NCBI RefSeq assembly: GCF_017741935.1
Contig: NZ_JAGHMH010000007.1
Location: 310,001-374,000 of the forward strand
Source: Rhizobium sp. 16-449-1b
GTDB lineage: Bacteria > Pseudomonadota > Alphaproteobacteria > Rhizobiales > Rhizobiaceae
Length of the DNA stretch: 64,000 bases
Direction of reading: 5' to 3'
Below, piece by piece: positions 44,453 to 52,898 of the stretch (position 1 is the first letter of the stretch; each line of letters begins with the position of its first letter). A program made the translations under genes and the position numbers. The notes beneath the pieces are model-generated. The model searched no databases. It saw only the letters and a list, made by a program, of their open reading frames with translations, and had not been told where the DNA came from.

Positions 44453-44677
44453 ATGACCGACGAACCAATCGTAAGAGACAGCAACGGCGCCGAGCTCAAC
44501 GACGGCGATTCCGTCACGCTCATCAAGGACCTGAAGGTCAAGGGCACATCGGAAACCATCAAGCGCGGAACGCTCGTGAAAAACATCCGGCTTAACGGAA
44601 ACCCCGGTGAAGTGGAATGCAACACAAAGCAGGTCAAAGGCCTGGTACTGAAGACGGAGTTCCTCAAAAAGGCGTAG
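44453..44677 (+). CDS. Lone PhnA-domain protein (YjdM C-terminal domain)
   Basis: 74 residues matching the C-terminal domain of the PhnA/YjdM family (IVRDSNGAELNDGDSVTLIK, VKGTSETIKRGTLVKNIRLN, and GLVLKTEFLKKA). The N-terminal zinc-ribbon of full-length YjdM is missing. Despite the historical name, no role in phosphonate use is established. A CRP-type palindrome lies 66 bp upstream; a FixK-controlled sRNA follows. Confidence 0.85.
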   Translation: MTDEPIVRDSNGAELNDGDSVTLIKDLKVKGTSETIKRGTLVKNIRLNGNPGEVECNTKQVKGLVLKTEFLKKA

Positions 44678-44709
44678 GCAGCGGAGATATCTGTGCCAGA
44701 TCGCAACGT

Positions 44710-44749
44710 TTGATGCAGATCAATGTGGCGACGGCGCACCGCGCTATTG
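44710..44749 (+). promoter_or_regulatory. FixK/FNR box (TTGAT-GCAG-ATCAA) and class II promoter
   Basis: A perfect FNR/FixK box at 44710-44723 and a -10 element TATTGT at 44744-44749 predict a transcript start near 44757, i.e. box centre at about -40.5, the class II activator position. There is no -35 hexamer, as expected for a FixK-dependent promoter. Confidence 0.7.
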
Positions 44750-44756
44750 TCCGCTC

Positions 44757-44830
44757 ATGAGCTTCTTGCACGTCGCTCATAACCGTACAACTTGGCTCGT
44801 CCTGGCGATACCGCGGGACGAGCCTTTTTT
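44757..44830 (+). ncRNA. FixK/FNR-controlled small RNA, about 75 nt
   Basis: Starts with a hairpin (ATGAGC/GCTCAT, 44757-44780, loop ttcttgcacgtc), followed by a single-stranded linker AACCGTACAACTT (44781-44793). It ends with a terminator hairpin GGCTCGTCC/GGACGAGCC (44794-44824) and TTTTTT. The compact two-stem layout and its own activator-controlled promoter are typical of a trans-acting sRNA. An ORF could begin at 44757, but it would run through the terminator and would be leaderless. Confidence 0.75.
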
Positions 44831-44865
44831 GTGCCGGAACGGACGAAACGGGAGCCGATCTGAGG

Positions 44866-45345
44866 CTATTTGTACTTGGTGATCGTCGGGCTGGTGACCC
44901 GGTCGCCCGCCTTGAGGCCGAGCTTGGCGGCAGCACCCGCATTGAGCTCGATCACGTATTTCACCGCTGTCACCGAATCGATGATATCGCGGGAATAAGG
45001 CACCGCATTCTGCTTGATGCCGCGAACGATACCCGCGCGATCGACGAACAGCATGTCGAGCGGCAGGACCGTGTTTTCCATCCACATCTGCACCCGCTTC
45101 GACGCGCCGAAATCGAAGATCATGCCGGCATCGGCGGCCATGTCCTGACGGTACATCAGCCCGCGCTGGCGTTGTTCGTTGGTATCGGCGATCTCGACGG
45201 TAAAGTTGTACTTCTGTCCTGCCGTCGTCTCGATGACCAGCGGCTCCTTGTCGAACTTGACGACGGACTGGGCGAACGCCGGTAGCGCCAGCATGAAAAA
45301 AAGCGCCAAAAAGGCGCTTCTGATCCGGTGCGAAACCATGTTCAT
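44866..45345 (-). CDS. DUF192 secreted protein
   Basis: 159 residues with a signal peptide (AFLALFFMLALPAFAQ, cleavage near residue 26) and a DUF192 domain carrying RQRGLMYRQDMAADAGMIFD and WMENTVLPLDMLFVDRAG. DUF192 proteins are small periplasmic beta proteins of unknown function. The ATG overlaps the stop of the cold-shock gene (TGATG), so the pair is translationally coupled. Confidence 0.9.
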   Translation of the reverse strand: MNMVSHRIRSAFLALFFMLALPAFAQSVVKFDKEPLVIETTAGQKYNFTVEIADTNEQRQRGLMYRQDMAADAGMIFDFGASKRVQMWMENTVLPLDMLFVDRAGIVRGIKQNAVPYSRDIIDSVTAVKYVIELNAGAAAKLGLKAGDRVTSPTITKYK

Positions 45346-45923
45346 CAGTGCGCCCGGCTCACAGGCGTCGGCGCATCCGGATGGATCTCGGCCGCCATCA
45401 GGCCCTTGTCGCCATCGCCGAAGCGAACGAGCACAACCTGGCCGGGACGAAGCTCGGTAAGCCCGAAGCGACGCAGCGTCTCCATATGCACGAAAATATC
45501 CTCGGTTCCCTCGCCGCGCGTCAGGAAGCCGAAGCCCTTGGTGCGGTTGAACCACTTGACCAGCGCGCGCTCCAGACCGCTCGTCGCCGTGACCTGCACA
45601 TGGGTGCGCACCGGCGGCAGCTGCGACGGATGAACCGCCGTCGACTGGTCCATGGAGAGGATCTTGAAGGCCTGGTATCCACGATCGCGACGCTGGATGA
45701 GTGCCACGATGCGCGTGCCTTCGAGGATGGTCTGGTAACCGTCGCGGCGCAGGCAGGTCACGTGCAGAAGAACGTCCTGCATGCCGTTGTCGGGAACGAT
45801 GAAACCGAAGCCTTTCGCGACGTCGAACCACTTCACGACACCGGTGATTTCGATGAGGTCAACCGCATCGCCCGCGAGTTGTTCGAGGTCAGTGAATTCC
45901 GTCGATGAAATCCTGTCAGCCAT
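45345..45923 (-). CDS. Double cold-shock-domain protein
   Basis: 192 residues with two CSDs: about 25-90 ([20 protein letters not shown], diverged second half) and about 118-182 ([33 protein letters not shown]). RNA/DNA chaperone of the type seen across Rhizobiales. The upstream region 45924-46116 contains CTTGA-GA-TCAAG at 45970 between GTTAAC-like repeats, a possible operator. Confidence 0.92.
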   Translation of the reverse strand: MADRISSTEFTDLEQLAGDAVDLIEITGVVKWFDVAKGFGFIVPDNGMQDVLLHVTCLRRDGYQTILEGTRIVALIQRRDRGYQAFKILSMDQSTAVHPSQLPPVRTHVQVTATSGLERALVKWFNRTKGFGFLTRGEGTEDIFVHMETLRRFGLTELRPGQVVLVRFGDGDKGLMAAEIHPDAPTPVSRAH

Positions 45924-46116
45924 TTCGCCAGCCCCTCGATACGCGTCACACTGTTACGGTTAACTGATTCTTGAGATCAAGATTAACATGTTGGTAACGG
46001 ATTAGCGCAAGCCCTACTTTTCGTTTATTCGCAGCTGCCAATCTTACCCCCTAGTCTTGCCTGAACCTGACGTTCCGCCACATAAGGGGCACGCCAGCAT
46101 TTAGAGAGGAAACAGA

Positions 46117-46557
46117 ATGCGTTATCTCCACACCATGGTCCGCGTGAAGGATCTGGATGCATCGCTCCATTTCTACGCGACCCTCTTCGGGCTCGAGGAA
46201 ACCCGTCGCATCGACAATGAGAAGGGCCGCTTCACCCTCGTGTTCCTGGCAGCCCCCGGCGACAAGGCCGACGCCACCGCCAAGGGCGCTCCCTGCCTGG
46301 AATTGACCTATAACTGGGACCCCGAGGACTACACCGGCGGACGCAACTTCGGCCACCTCGCCTATGAGGTCGACGACATCTACGCGACCTGCCAGAAGCT
46401 GATGGACAACGGCATCACCATCAACCGCCCGCCGCGTGACGGACACATGGCCTTCGTGCGCTCGCCTGACGGCATCTCGATCGAGATTCTGCAGAAGGGC
46501 GGCAGCCTGGAAGCGGCCGAACCATGGGCATCGATGGGCAACACCGGCGCCTGGTAA
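46117..46557 (+). CDS. gloA: Glyoxalase I (lactoylglutathione lyase), VOC family
   Basis: Converts the methylglyoxal-glutathione hemithioacetal to S-lactoylglutathione. 146 residues with metal ligands in the expected places: His near residue 5 ([17 protein letters not shown]), Glu in CLELTYNWD, His in [10 protein letters not shown] and Glu in [21 protein letters not shown] precedes the ATG. An intrinsic terminator follows directly. Confidence 0.93.
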   Translation: MRYLHTMVRVKDLDASLHFYATLFGLEETRRIDNEKGRFTLVFLAAPGDKADATAKGAPCLELTYNWDPEDYTGGRNFGHLAYEVDDIYATCQKLMDNGITINRPPRDGHMAFVRSPDGISIEILQKGGSLEAAEPWASMGNTGAW

Positions 46558-46588
46558 GCCGAGGCTTTTGCGAGGCTTGCGGCTTTTT
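46556..46588 (+). terminator. Intrinsic terminator of gloA
   Basis: AAGCCG overlaps the stop codon and pairs with CGGCTT, followed by TTTTT. Inner repeats GAGGCT/GAGGCTT add alternatives. Confidence 0.65.
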
Positions 46589-46712
46589 CGATTTCCGGCC
46601 ACTGCGTCCGGATCGTCCTTGCCGCACAACCTTGCTGCGGGCACTCTCCGGATGACTCGAGGGGAAACGTGCGTTTTGCACGCCCCTCGCCTTCATTTTG
46701 GAGAATGCTCGC

Positions 46713-47807
46713 TTGCTCGCTGTTGAAAAGCGCACGCCTATCAAGGCGGCACTTCTGATCGCCGCCTCTGCCTTGGCGCTGTCGGGCTGCGTGTCCGACA
46801 AGCCCGCTGTCGACGCGCTCGCATCCGCAGCCGCCGAACCCGCGCCCGCGCAGGATCAGCAGACGGCCGCAAACGCTGCGCCGACAGCGGCTACCGCCCA
46901 GCAGGCCGGCTACCGCGACCCCAGGATGACGAACGTCTCCGGGATGACGAATGTCTCCGGGATGCCCAATGCCCCCGGCGCGCAAGCCGCCAATCTGGCA
47001 CAAGCGCCCGGCCAGCCGACATCTGCAGCGCCGGAAGCCATGGCTCCCGCCAATATCGGCGGCCTTGCCATGCAATCGACCGGCATCAACGCCCAGGCGA
47101 TGAGCATCTTCTCGGTCAAGCCGAAGGTCCAGAACAATCCGACCTCGACCACATTGCAGCCCTCGACCGGCGTCGGCGCAACGCGCTCCAGCGTCTACTC
47201 GAGCCAGCTGCCGGTCGAGGAGGCGCCGCAGCAGCAGACACTGCAGCCGCAGCAATCCTCCCAGAACACCAGCACTAGGATCGATCCGGTGCAGACCGCA
47301 TCGCTGGCGACAAGCTCTCTTCCCGGCCAGAGCATGAACGCGCTCTACGCCGCGCCGAAGCAGAACCTCCTCACCAGCCTCTCCGGCCTGATCAAGAAGG
47401 CGTCACTCCCCGGCATGACCCGCGTCGCGCCGAACGGATTGCACCTGCAGAACGACAAGGTCGAGGTCGGCTGCTTCAAGCCGAACCTTCTCAAGGTGAT
47501 CAAGTCGGTCGAGACCCATTTCGGCAAGCCTGTGGTCGTCACGTCGGGCTACCGCGATCCCGAACACAACCGCATGGTCGGCGGCGCCGAGGAATCGATG
47601 CACATGAGCTGCGACGCGGCCGACATCCAGATCGACGGCGTCTCCAAATGGGATATCGCCAGCTACATCAGGTCGCTGCCCGACCGCGGCGGCGTCGGAA
47701 CCTATTGCCACACCGATTCCATCCATCTCGACACCGGCCGCAACCGCGACTGGAACTGGGGCTGCGGCAGCAAACCGGCCGCCGCCACCCTCGCCCGCGC
47801 GCTCTGA
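46713..47807 (+). CDS. M15-type D-Ala-D-Ala carboxypeptidase-like lipoprotein
   Basis: 364 residues. The lipoprotein signal has a lipobox LSGC near residue 26. A long Ala/Gln/Pro-rich disordered linker follows to about 235, including a tandem TNVSGMTNVSGM. The C-terminal domain is M15A/DUF882-like, with metal-site residues in SGYRDPEHNRMVGGAEESMH, CDAADIQIDG and DSIHLDTG. It probably trims or remodels peptidoglycan from the outer membrane. The TTG at 46713 has GGAG nine bases upstream; the TTG at 46698 has no ribosome site. Confidence 0.82.
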   Translation: MLAVEKRTPIKAALLIAASALALSGCVSDKPAVDALASAAAEPAPAQDQQTAANAAPTAATAQQAGYRDPRMTNVSGMTNVSGMPNAPGAQAANLAQAPGQPTSAAPEAMAPANIGGLAMQSTGINAQAMSIFSVKPKVQNNPTSTTLQPSTGVGATRSSVYSSQLPVEEAPQQQTLQPQQSSQNTSTRIDPVQTASLATSSLPGQSMNALYAAPKQNLLTSLSGLIKKASLPGMTRVAPNGLHLQNDKVEVGCFKPNLLKVIKSVETHFGKPVVVTSGYRDPEHNRMVGGAEESMHMSCDAADIQIDGVSKWDIASYIRSLPDRGGVGTYCHTDSIHLDTGRNRDWNWGCGSKPAAATLARAL

Positions 47808-47828
47808 TATCAAGCTATTCCACTCACA

Positions 47829-47870
47829 GCCGTCCGTTGCCTCTCCCGGCACCGGACGGCGCTTGCGTTT
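47829..47870 (+). terminator. Probable terminator after the M15 lipoprotein gene
   Basis: GCCGTCCG and CGGACGGC form an 8-bp stem 21 bases after the stop, followed by GCTTGCGTTT. Confidence 0.55.
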
Positions 47871-48003
47871 AGGCGTTTGATTTCAAGGCAATACGCGCGT
47901 TTTTCCACACGCTGACATTTCTTGTCATTTTTTTGCAAAAAATCACTTCTTGCCGCTTGCGGGAATCCAAGTGCCTGATTATAAGGGCGCCACCACGAAG
48001 GAA

Positions 48004-48078
48004 GCGCCCTTCGTCTATCGGTTAGGACACCAGATTTTCATTCTGGGAAGAGGGGTTCGACTCCCCTAGGGCGTGCCA
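48004..48078 (+). tRNA. tRNA-Glu (TTC)
   Basis: 75 nt. Acceptor GCGCCCT/AGGGCGT, anticodon stem CCAGA/TCTGG with loop TTTTCAT (anticodon TTC), T arm GGGGTTCGACTCCCC, encoded CCA. Confidence 0.96.
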
Positions 48079-48287
48079 CTTCTCTCGTAATCATTTGAAA
48101 TGAATACGAATTTCGGCCTATTTTTGATGTGCAGCAAATGCATCCTCGAGAATGACGGCCCTCACAATCCAAGTCACTGAATGAAAATCAGTCCATCCCT
48201 TGAAAGCCGTTGTCTTTTCGAGGAAACCCGTCGCTGAGCGGCAAACGCACGCGGCGGCGCCACCCCCATCATTCCCAGCCTCTTAAG

Positions 48288-48344
48288 ACGTAACACGGTG
48301 TGCTACGTTTCCATTGCGTTACGCTGCATGCGATGCTACGTTTC
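48288..48344 (+). promoter_or_regulatory. Operator region of the HigBA locus
   Basis: ACGTAACAC-GG-TGTGCTACGT (48288-48308) is an inverted repeat, and GCTACGTTTC occurs at 48302 and again at 48335, 33 bp apart. Such repeats directly before higB fit binding by the HigA antitoxin. The rest of the 270-base gap after tRNA-Glu shows no gene. Confidence 0.55.
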
Positions 48345-48349
48345 AAACA

Positions 48350-48634
48350 ATGACGATCATCAGCTATCGCGGCGATTGGGCGCCGGCCCTCATAGATGGA
48401 AAGTCTCCAAAGGGGTTTCCACCCGATCTTGTTAAGGCGGCAAGGCGAAAACTGTTCATGCTCGACAACGCTTCGGCCCTATCCGACTTGTTGGCCCCTC
48501 CGGGCAACCAGCTGGAGAAGCTGAAACGCGACCGGGCAGGCCAGCATTCAATTCGGATAAACGACCAATGGCGGATTTGCTTCCGTTGGACGGATGCCGG
48601 GCCTGAGAACGTTGAGATTGTTGACTATCACTGA
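48350..48634 (+). CDS. higB: HigB-family mRNA interferase toxin
   Basis: 94 residues of the RelE/HigB type: MTIISYRGDWAPALIDGKSP, KLKRDRAGQHSIRINDQWRI and a C-terminal FRWTDAGPENVEIVDYH. HigB toxins cut translated mRNA on the ribosome. The toxin gene precedes the antitoxin gene, the usual HigBA order. Start at 48350 right behind the operator repeats; the ribosome site is weak. Confidence 0.9.
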   Translation: MTIISYRGDWAPALIDGKSPKGFPPDLVKAARRKLFMLDNASALSDLLAPPGNQLEKLKRDRAGQHSIRINDQWRICFRWTDAGPENVEIVDYH

Positions 48635-48659
48635 CTGCCAACTGCAAGGGAAAGCTACA

Positions 48660-48959
48660 ATGGTAACTCGCTTCCACCCACCGATTCATCCCGGGGAGAT
48701 ACTTCGCGAAGAGTTCATGGTGCCCAACGGCCTCAAGGCTTACACGCTGGCCAAGCTATTGAACGTACAGCGCGCCCGCATCGAGCGGATTGTTGCTGAA
48801 AAGAACCCGATTACAACCGATACCGCTTTGCGTTTGGCCAGATTGTTCAGCACGACGCCGGAGTTCTGGACCAACATGCAAACCGCCTTCGACCTCTCAA
48901 CAGCGGAAGCAAACGCGGGCGCGGAGCTCGATGCTATCGTTCCTCTGAAAGCAGCTTGA
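48660..48959 (+). CDS. higA: HigA-family antitoxin
   Basis: 99 residues with the VapI/HigA opening HPPIHPGEILREEFMVPNGL and an XRE-type helix-turn-helix (YTLAKLLNVQRARIERIVAE, then TALRLARLFSTTPEFWTNMQ). It neutralises HigB and represses the operon. AAGGGA precedes the ATG; the gap to higB is 25 bases. Confidence 0.92.
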   Translation: MVTRFHPPIHPGEILREEFMVPNGLKAYTLAKLLNVQRARIERIVAEKNPITTDTALRLARLFSTTPEFWTNMQTAFDLSTAEANAGAELDAIVPLKAA

Positions 48960-49034
48960 GACGTCATAGCCAAGAGCCCAGCGGATGCCGCCGATAAAGC
49001 ATAACCGGCCTGCGGGCAGAGCACTGCCCCACAC

Positions 49035-50366
49035 TCAGACCCCGCTGATCAACTCGATCTTCGACCCATCGCTGAACCGCGACAGCCGGAACGCCTTGGG
49101 ATCGACGATCGGCGCCCTGCCCGTCACGATATCGGCCATCAGTCGCCCGGCGGCCGGCGCGATGCCGAAGCCGTGGCCGGAAAAGCCGGTCGCGATGTGA
49201 AAGCCGGGGATGGTCTCGACCTCGGAGATGACGGGCACCGCATCGGGCGTCACGTCGATATAGCCCGCCCAGCGCTGCGCGATCTCGGCCTTCTCGAAAA
49301 CGGGAAACGCGGCCTTCAAATCCGCCAGCGCCTTGTCCTGCTTGCGCCTGGATGGGATGGGATCGAGCACCCTGTTATATTCGAAGGGGCTTGCCTCATC
49401 GAGCGACCACTGGCGAGGGATGCGGGCTTCGTCGAGGAAGCGCAGACCGAGTCGGAAGGAGAGTGCCTTCCATTCGGAGCGCAGCGCCGGCAGAAAATCC
49501 ATGGCATGGCGAAACGACGCCGGCACGATATCGACGATATTGTCGTAACCCGACGCCACCGTATATCCACCGTCCTGGCGCTTGCGGATGGCGAAGTCGT
49601 TGGCCCAGATCGTCTGCTCCGGCCCGCCCTCGAGCGGCTTGGTCCTCATAACGCTGTTCATCACCTTCAGCTGCGGAAGATCGATCCCGAAACGGCCCGA
49701 AAACAGGCTGGACCATGCCCCACCGGCGAGCACCACGGCCTGGCAGGCGATCGGCCCGCGTTCCGTGACCACGCCGCAGACCGCGCCCGCAGTGAGTTCG
49801 ATCCCGCGCACCGCGCATGCGGTGAGGATGGTGGCGCCCTTGTCGCGCGCGGCCTCGGCAATCGCGGGTGCCGCCTTTTGCGGCTCGGCGCGGCCGTCGG
49901 CGGGCGTGTAGAGCGCGCCGGCCATGTTTAGCTTCGAGCCGGGAAAGAGATCGCCGAACTCGCGGGCGCTTAGCATCCTAGTGTCGATCTGATAATCCCG
50001 GAGATTGACGCGCCAGCGGTCGTGATCCGACAGCTCCTTCTCGTTGGCGCAGGTAAAGATGATGCCGGCGCGCTTGAAGCCGGTATCGCGGCCCGTGCGG
50101 GCGTCGAGATTGTCCCATATGCGCAGCGCCTCGGCCATCAGCGGCACCTCGCGCGGATCGCGCATCGAGATACGCACCCAGCCCCAGTTGCGGCTGGACT
50201 GCTCCTGGCCGATGCCGCCCTTCTCGCACAAGACGACCTTCAGCCCACGCTCGGCGAGTTCCAGCGCCGTCGAGCACCCGACGATACCGCCGCCGATCAC
50301 CACGACATCGCAGGCATCGGGAAGCGTTTCATCGCCATGAACGGGAACGACATAGGGACCGGGCAT
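49035..50366 (-). CDS. FAD-dependent amino acid / amine oxidoreductase (DAO family)
   Basis: 443 residues with the dinucleotide motif DVVVIGGGIVGCSTALELAE near 20 and a C-terminal GFHIATGFSGHGFGIAPAAG (second FAD contact). Similar to D-amino acid dehydrogenase and sarcosine oxidase-beta-like enzymes of rhizobia. The substrate cannot be determined, and no catabolic neighbours are present. Confidence 0.85.
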   Translation of the reverse strand: MPGPYVVPVHGDETLPDACDVVVIGGGIVGCSTALELAERGLKVVLCEKGGIGQEQSSRNWGWVRISMRDPREVPLMAEALRIWDNLDARTGRDTGFKRAGIIFTCANEKELSDHDRWRVNLRDYQIDTRMLSAREFGDLFPGSKLNMAGALYTPADGRAEPQKAAPAIAEAARDKGATILTACAVRGIELTAGAVCGVVTERGPIACQAVVLAGGAWSSLFSGRFGIDLPQLKVMNSVMRTKPLEGGPEQTIWANDFAIRKRQDGGYTVASGYDNIVDIVPASFRHAMDFLPALRSEWKALSFRLGLRFLDEARIPRQWSLDEASPFEYNRVLDPIPSRRKQDKALADLKAAFPVFEKAEIAQRWAGYIDVTPDAVPVISEVETIPGFHIATGFSGHGFGIAPAAGRLMADIVTGRAPIVDPKAFRLSRFSDGSKIELISGV

Positions 50367-50529
50367 AGAGGATCTCGCGGATGGTGGTTATCTTGCGAGA
50401 TGGTCTAGCGCCGGCGGCACGCGCTAGAAACAGAAAATCCGCGGCAAGCGCGAATTTGCCGCGGATAAGAACAACTTACGACGATCGCGGATCGAGCAGC
50501 GCCAGCCGCGCCCGCCGAAAGCTATCAGG

Positions 50530-51756
50530 TTATTTCAATGGAAACGCAAACACATCAACCGGTTCGCCAAGCCCACGGAGCGGAAAGGCACCCAGGCTAT
50601 CCATCTCGTCTTCCTGGCCGGCCATCTCCACGAACGCACGGGACAGAAGCACCGGCCGCTTGATCTCCTTCGTCAGGCTTTCCAGCCGCGAAGCGACATT
50701 CACCGCCGGACCGATCACCGTAAAATCGAGCCGCCGGCGCGATCCGATGTTGCCGTACATCACCTCTCCGACGTGCACGCCGATCCCATAGCGAAGAACC
50801 TCACGGCCCTTGCGCTTGTTCTCGGCGTTGAGTTCGACCATCGACGCCTCGGCGGTCTTGATCGCCTGCAACAGGTTTTCGCAGGCCTGAGCGTTGCTGA
50901 GCGGAAAGATCGCCAGCATGCCGTCGCCCATGAATTTCAGGATTTCGCCGCCATGCTTCTCGATCGGTTCCGACATTGCGTCGAAATAGCCGTTGAGGAG
51001 CTCGATCACGTCGTCGCGCGGCCAGTGGTCGGAAATCGTGGTGAAGTCACGAAGATCGCAGATCAGGATCGCGGCTTCCACAGTGGCGCCGCTGCCGCGC
51101 GTCGTGGCGCCGGCCAAAATCTGCTCACTGGCATGCGGCCCGACATAGGTCTGCAACAGCGTGCGCGCCATGATGTTCTTCAGCCGGATCTCGGTCACCA
51201 GCGTCAGCGCCGGCAGCAGGTCCTTCAGATAATCGACATGCTCTTCCAGGAAGCCACCGGGACGATCGCTGGCGAAGGTCACAATGTGCCGCTTGCCGAG
51301 CGTATGCTCCATCGGCCAGGCGATGTACTCGGTCACGCCCTCTCGCTTGAGGTCGTCATAGAATTCGGCATGTCCGTCGCCGGGACGCAGCGCCTCGATA
51401 TCCTTGCGCACCTCGCTGGCGCCGCTGAAGATCTCGTTGACGGGGCTTCGCAGGAACTGTGGCGTGTTTTCGATGCCGTAGTCGAAGGTGGTGATCTTCG
51501 CCTCGGTCATCCCGGTCTGCCAGAGAATGCGCGCACCCAGCCATTGCGGATGATGCGTCCTGAAATGCATCGTGGCGCGGCTGACGGGAATGCCCTCATC
51601 GCGCAGCCGGTCGCAGAGCTGGACCAGAAGATTGTCGATATAGCGCTCGTTGCGGGTCTCGTTGACCAGCCAATCGAGGCTGGCCGTCCTCTGCCTCGGC
51701 CACTGGCCAACGCTCAGCTCGGAAGGCTGTGGAGCCGGGTTTGATTGGAATTGCAT
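50530..51756 (-). CDS. Class III adenylate/guanylate cyclase
   Basis: 408 residues. An N-terminal domain of about 200 residues without membrane helices (seen in many rhizobial cyclases) is followed by a CHD catalytic domain: ILICDLRDFTTISDHW with both metal aspartates, HGGEILKFMGDGMLAIFP and RRRLDFTVIGPAVNVASRLE. The Asp and Thr in DFTVIG favour ATP as substrate. Start: ATG 51756. Product cAMP would feed CRP-type regulators. Confidence 0.9.
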   Translation of the reverse strand: MQFQSNPAPQPSELSVGQWPRQRTASLDWLVNETRNERYIDNLLVQLCDRLRDEGIPVSRATMHFRTHHPQWLGARILWQTGMTEAKITTFDYGIENTPQFLRSPVNEIFSGASEVRKDIEALRPGDGHAEFYDDLKREGVTEYIAWPMEHTLGKRHIVTFASDRPGGFLEEHVDYLKDLLPALTLVTEIRLKNIMARTLLQTYVGPHASEQILAGATTRGSGATVEAAILICDLRDFTTISDHWPRDDVIELLNGYFDAMSEPIEKHGGEILKFMGDGMLAIFPLSNAQACENLLQAIKTAEASMVELNAENKRKGREVLRYGIGVHVGEVMYGNIGSRRRLDFTVIGPAVNVASRLESLTKEIKRPVLLSRAFVEMAGQEDEMDSLGAFPLRGLGEPVDVFAFPLK

Positions 51757-51901
51757 CGCCCTACACTCCGCGAGATCCCGCGGCCTTCTCAACATCAAAA
51801 CAAAAAATCATTCCTACGCCAGCTAAATGGGGTGGCCAGTCGTGGAATGGAATGCCTTATCGGCAACAGCTAACGGAAAAAGTTTCGGTCAACCCAATCG
51901 A

Positions 51902-52666
51902 TCAGCCAAGCAGCCGCCGTGTCTGCTCGATCGTTTGCGCGCTTGGCTGTGTCGGCCGGTACTCCAGCCCCAGGTAGCCGTGATAGCCCTGAGCCACGAG
52001 CCAATCGGCGCGCGCCTTCAGGTCGATCGAGCCGCTGCCCGGTTCGTTGCGGCCGGGATGATCGGCGATATGAACGTGGAAGACCTTGTCGATATCGCCG
52101 CCGATCACACTGGCGGTATCCTCGCCCATGACGGCCGAGTGGTAGATATCGTAGATGATCCCGATCTCCGGCCTGCCCGTCTCCTTGACGATATCGAGCC
52201 CTTCCCGCGTCGATCCGAGAAAATAGCCGACATGGTCGATCAGCGTGTTCAAAGGCTCGACACCGAGCCGCACGCCGCTGTCTGCCAGCACCTCGCCAGC
52301 TCGGCTCAGCGTCTCGGTGAGTGCCGCCCGCTGCTCCTCGCGGGTCTTACCGGCGAGATCATCGCCGGCCTGCGCGATCAACGTCTTTGCACCAAGCCGC
52401 CGCGCGACCTCGATCGTCCGTTTCAGCCCCTCGAGAAACGCCGCCTGGTTGGCACGATCCGTGAGTGGGATCATCGGTTCGGCCACGAAGCTGGCAAGCT
52501 CGATGCCGGTCTCGTTCAAGGCCCATTCGATGCTGCCGACATCCTTGTTGGTCCAACGCCAGAACTCGACGGCCTCGACGCCATGGCGGTGCGCAAGCCT
52601 GATGCGATCGGCAAAGGTCTCGGCTTCATCGGCGAAAAGCCATTCGATACAGGCAGAAAGCTTCAT
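51902..52666 (-). CDS. Hydroxypyruvate isomerase-like TIM-barrel protein
   Basis: 254 residues of the Hyi/OtnI family of xylose-isomerase-like TIM barrels. Metal and substrate residues are in LGVEPLNTLIDHVGYFL, IGIIYDIYHSAVMGED, KVFHVHIADHPGRNEPGSG and YLGLEYRP. It could interconvert hydroxypyruvate and tartronate semialdehyde or act on a sugar acid. No glyoxylate genes adjoin. Confidence 0.85.
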   Translation of the reverse strand: MKLSACIEWLFADEAETFADRIRLAHRHGVEAVEFWRWTNKDVGSIEWALNETGIELASFVAEPMIPLTDRANQAAFLEGLKRTIEVARRLGAKTLIAQAGDDLAGKTREEQRAALTETLSRAGEVLADSGVRLGVEPLNTLIDHVGYFLGSTREGLDIVKETGRPEIGIIYDIYHSAVMGEDTASVIGGDIDKVFHVHIADHPGRNEPGSGSIDLKARADWLVAQGYHGYLGLEYRPTQPSAQTIEQTRRLLG

Positions 52667-52898
52667 GACATCCCACTTCGTTTCAGCAAGGCAGACGGCG
52701 CGATCCGAGCCATTTGCCCGGACTCTAGGCGCCCCAAACCATCCGCGCCAGCATTAGACTCGTCGTGGCCACATTACAAACCACAGCGATAGTTTTCACG
52801 CAAAATACACGCATCATGTTTATTTTTGATTGTGTCGGCGAAATCCCAAACTAGGATATTGCCAGCGCCGATCTGCGCATACCCATCTGGAGACACCA

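Noticed and set aside
44757..44886. Leaderless ORF starting ATGAGCTTC at the sRNA start
   Set aside because: It would run through the intrinsic terminator and into the 3' end of the opposite-strand DUF192 gene; no ribosome site.
46921..46965. Tandem repeat in the M15 lipoprotein gene as a phase-variable tract
   Set aside because: Only two copies of an 18-bp in-frame unit in a disordered linker; changes would not shift the frame.
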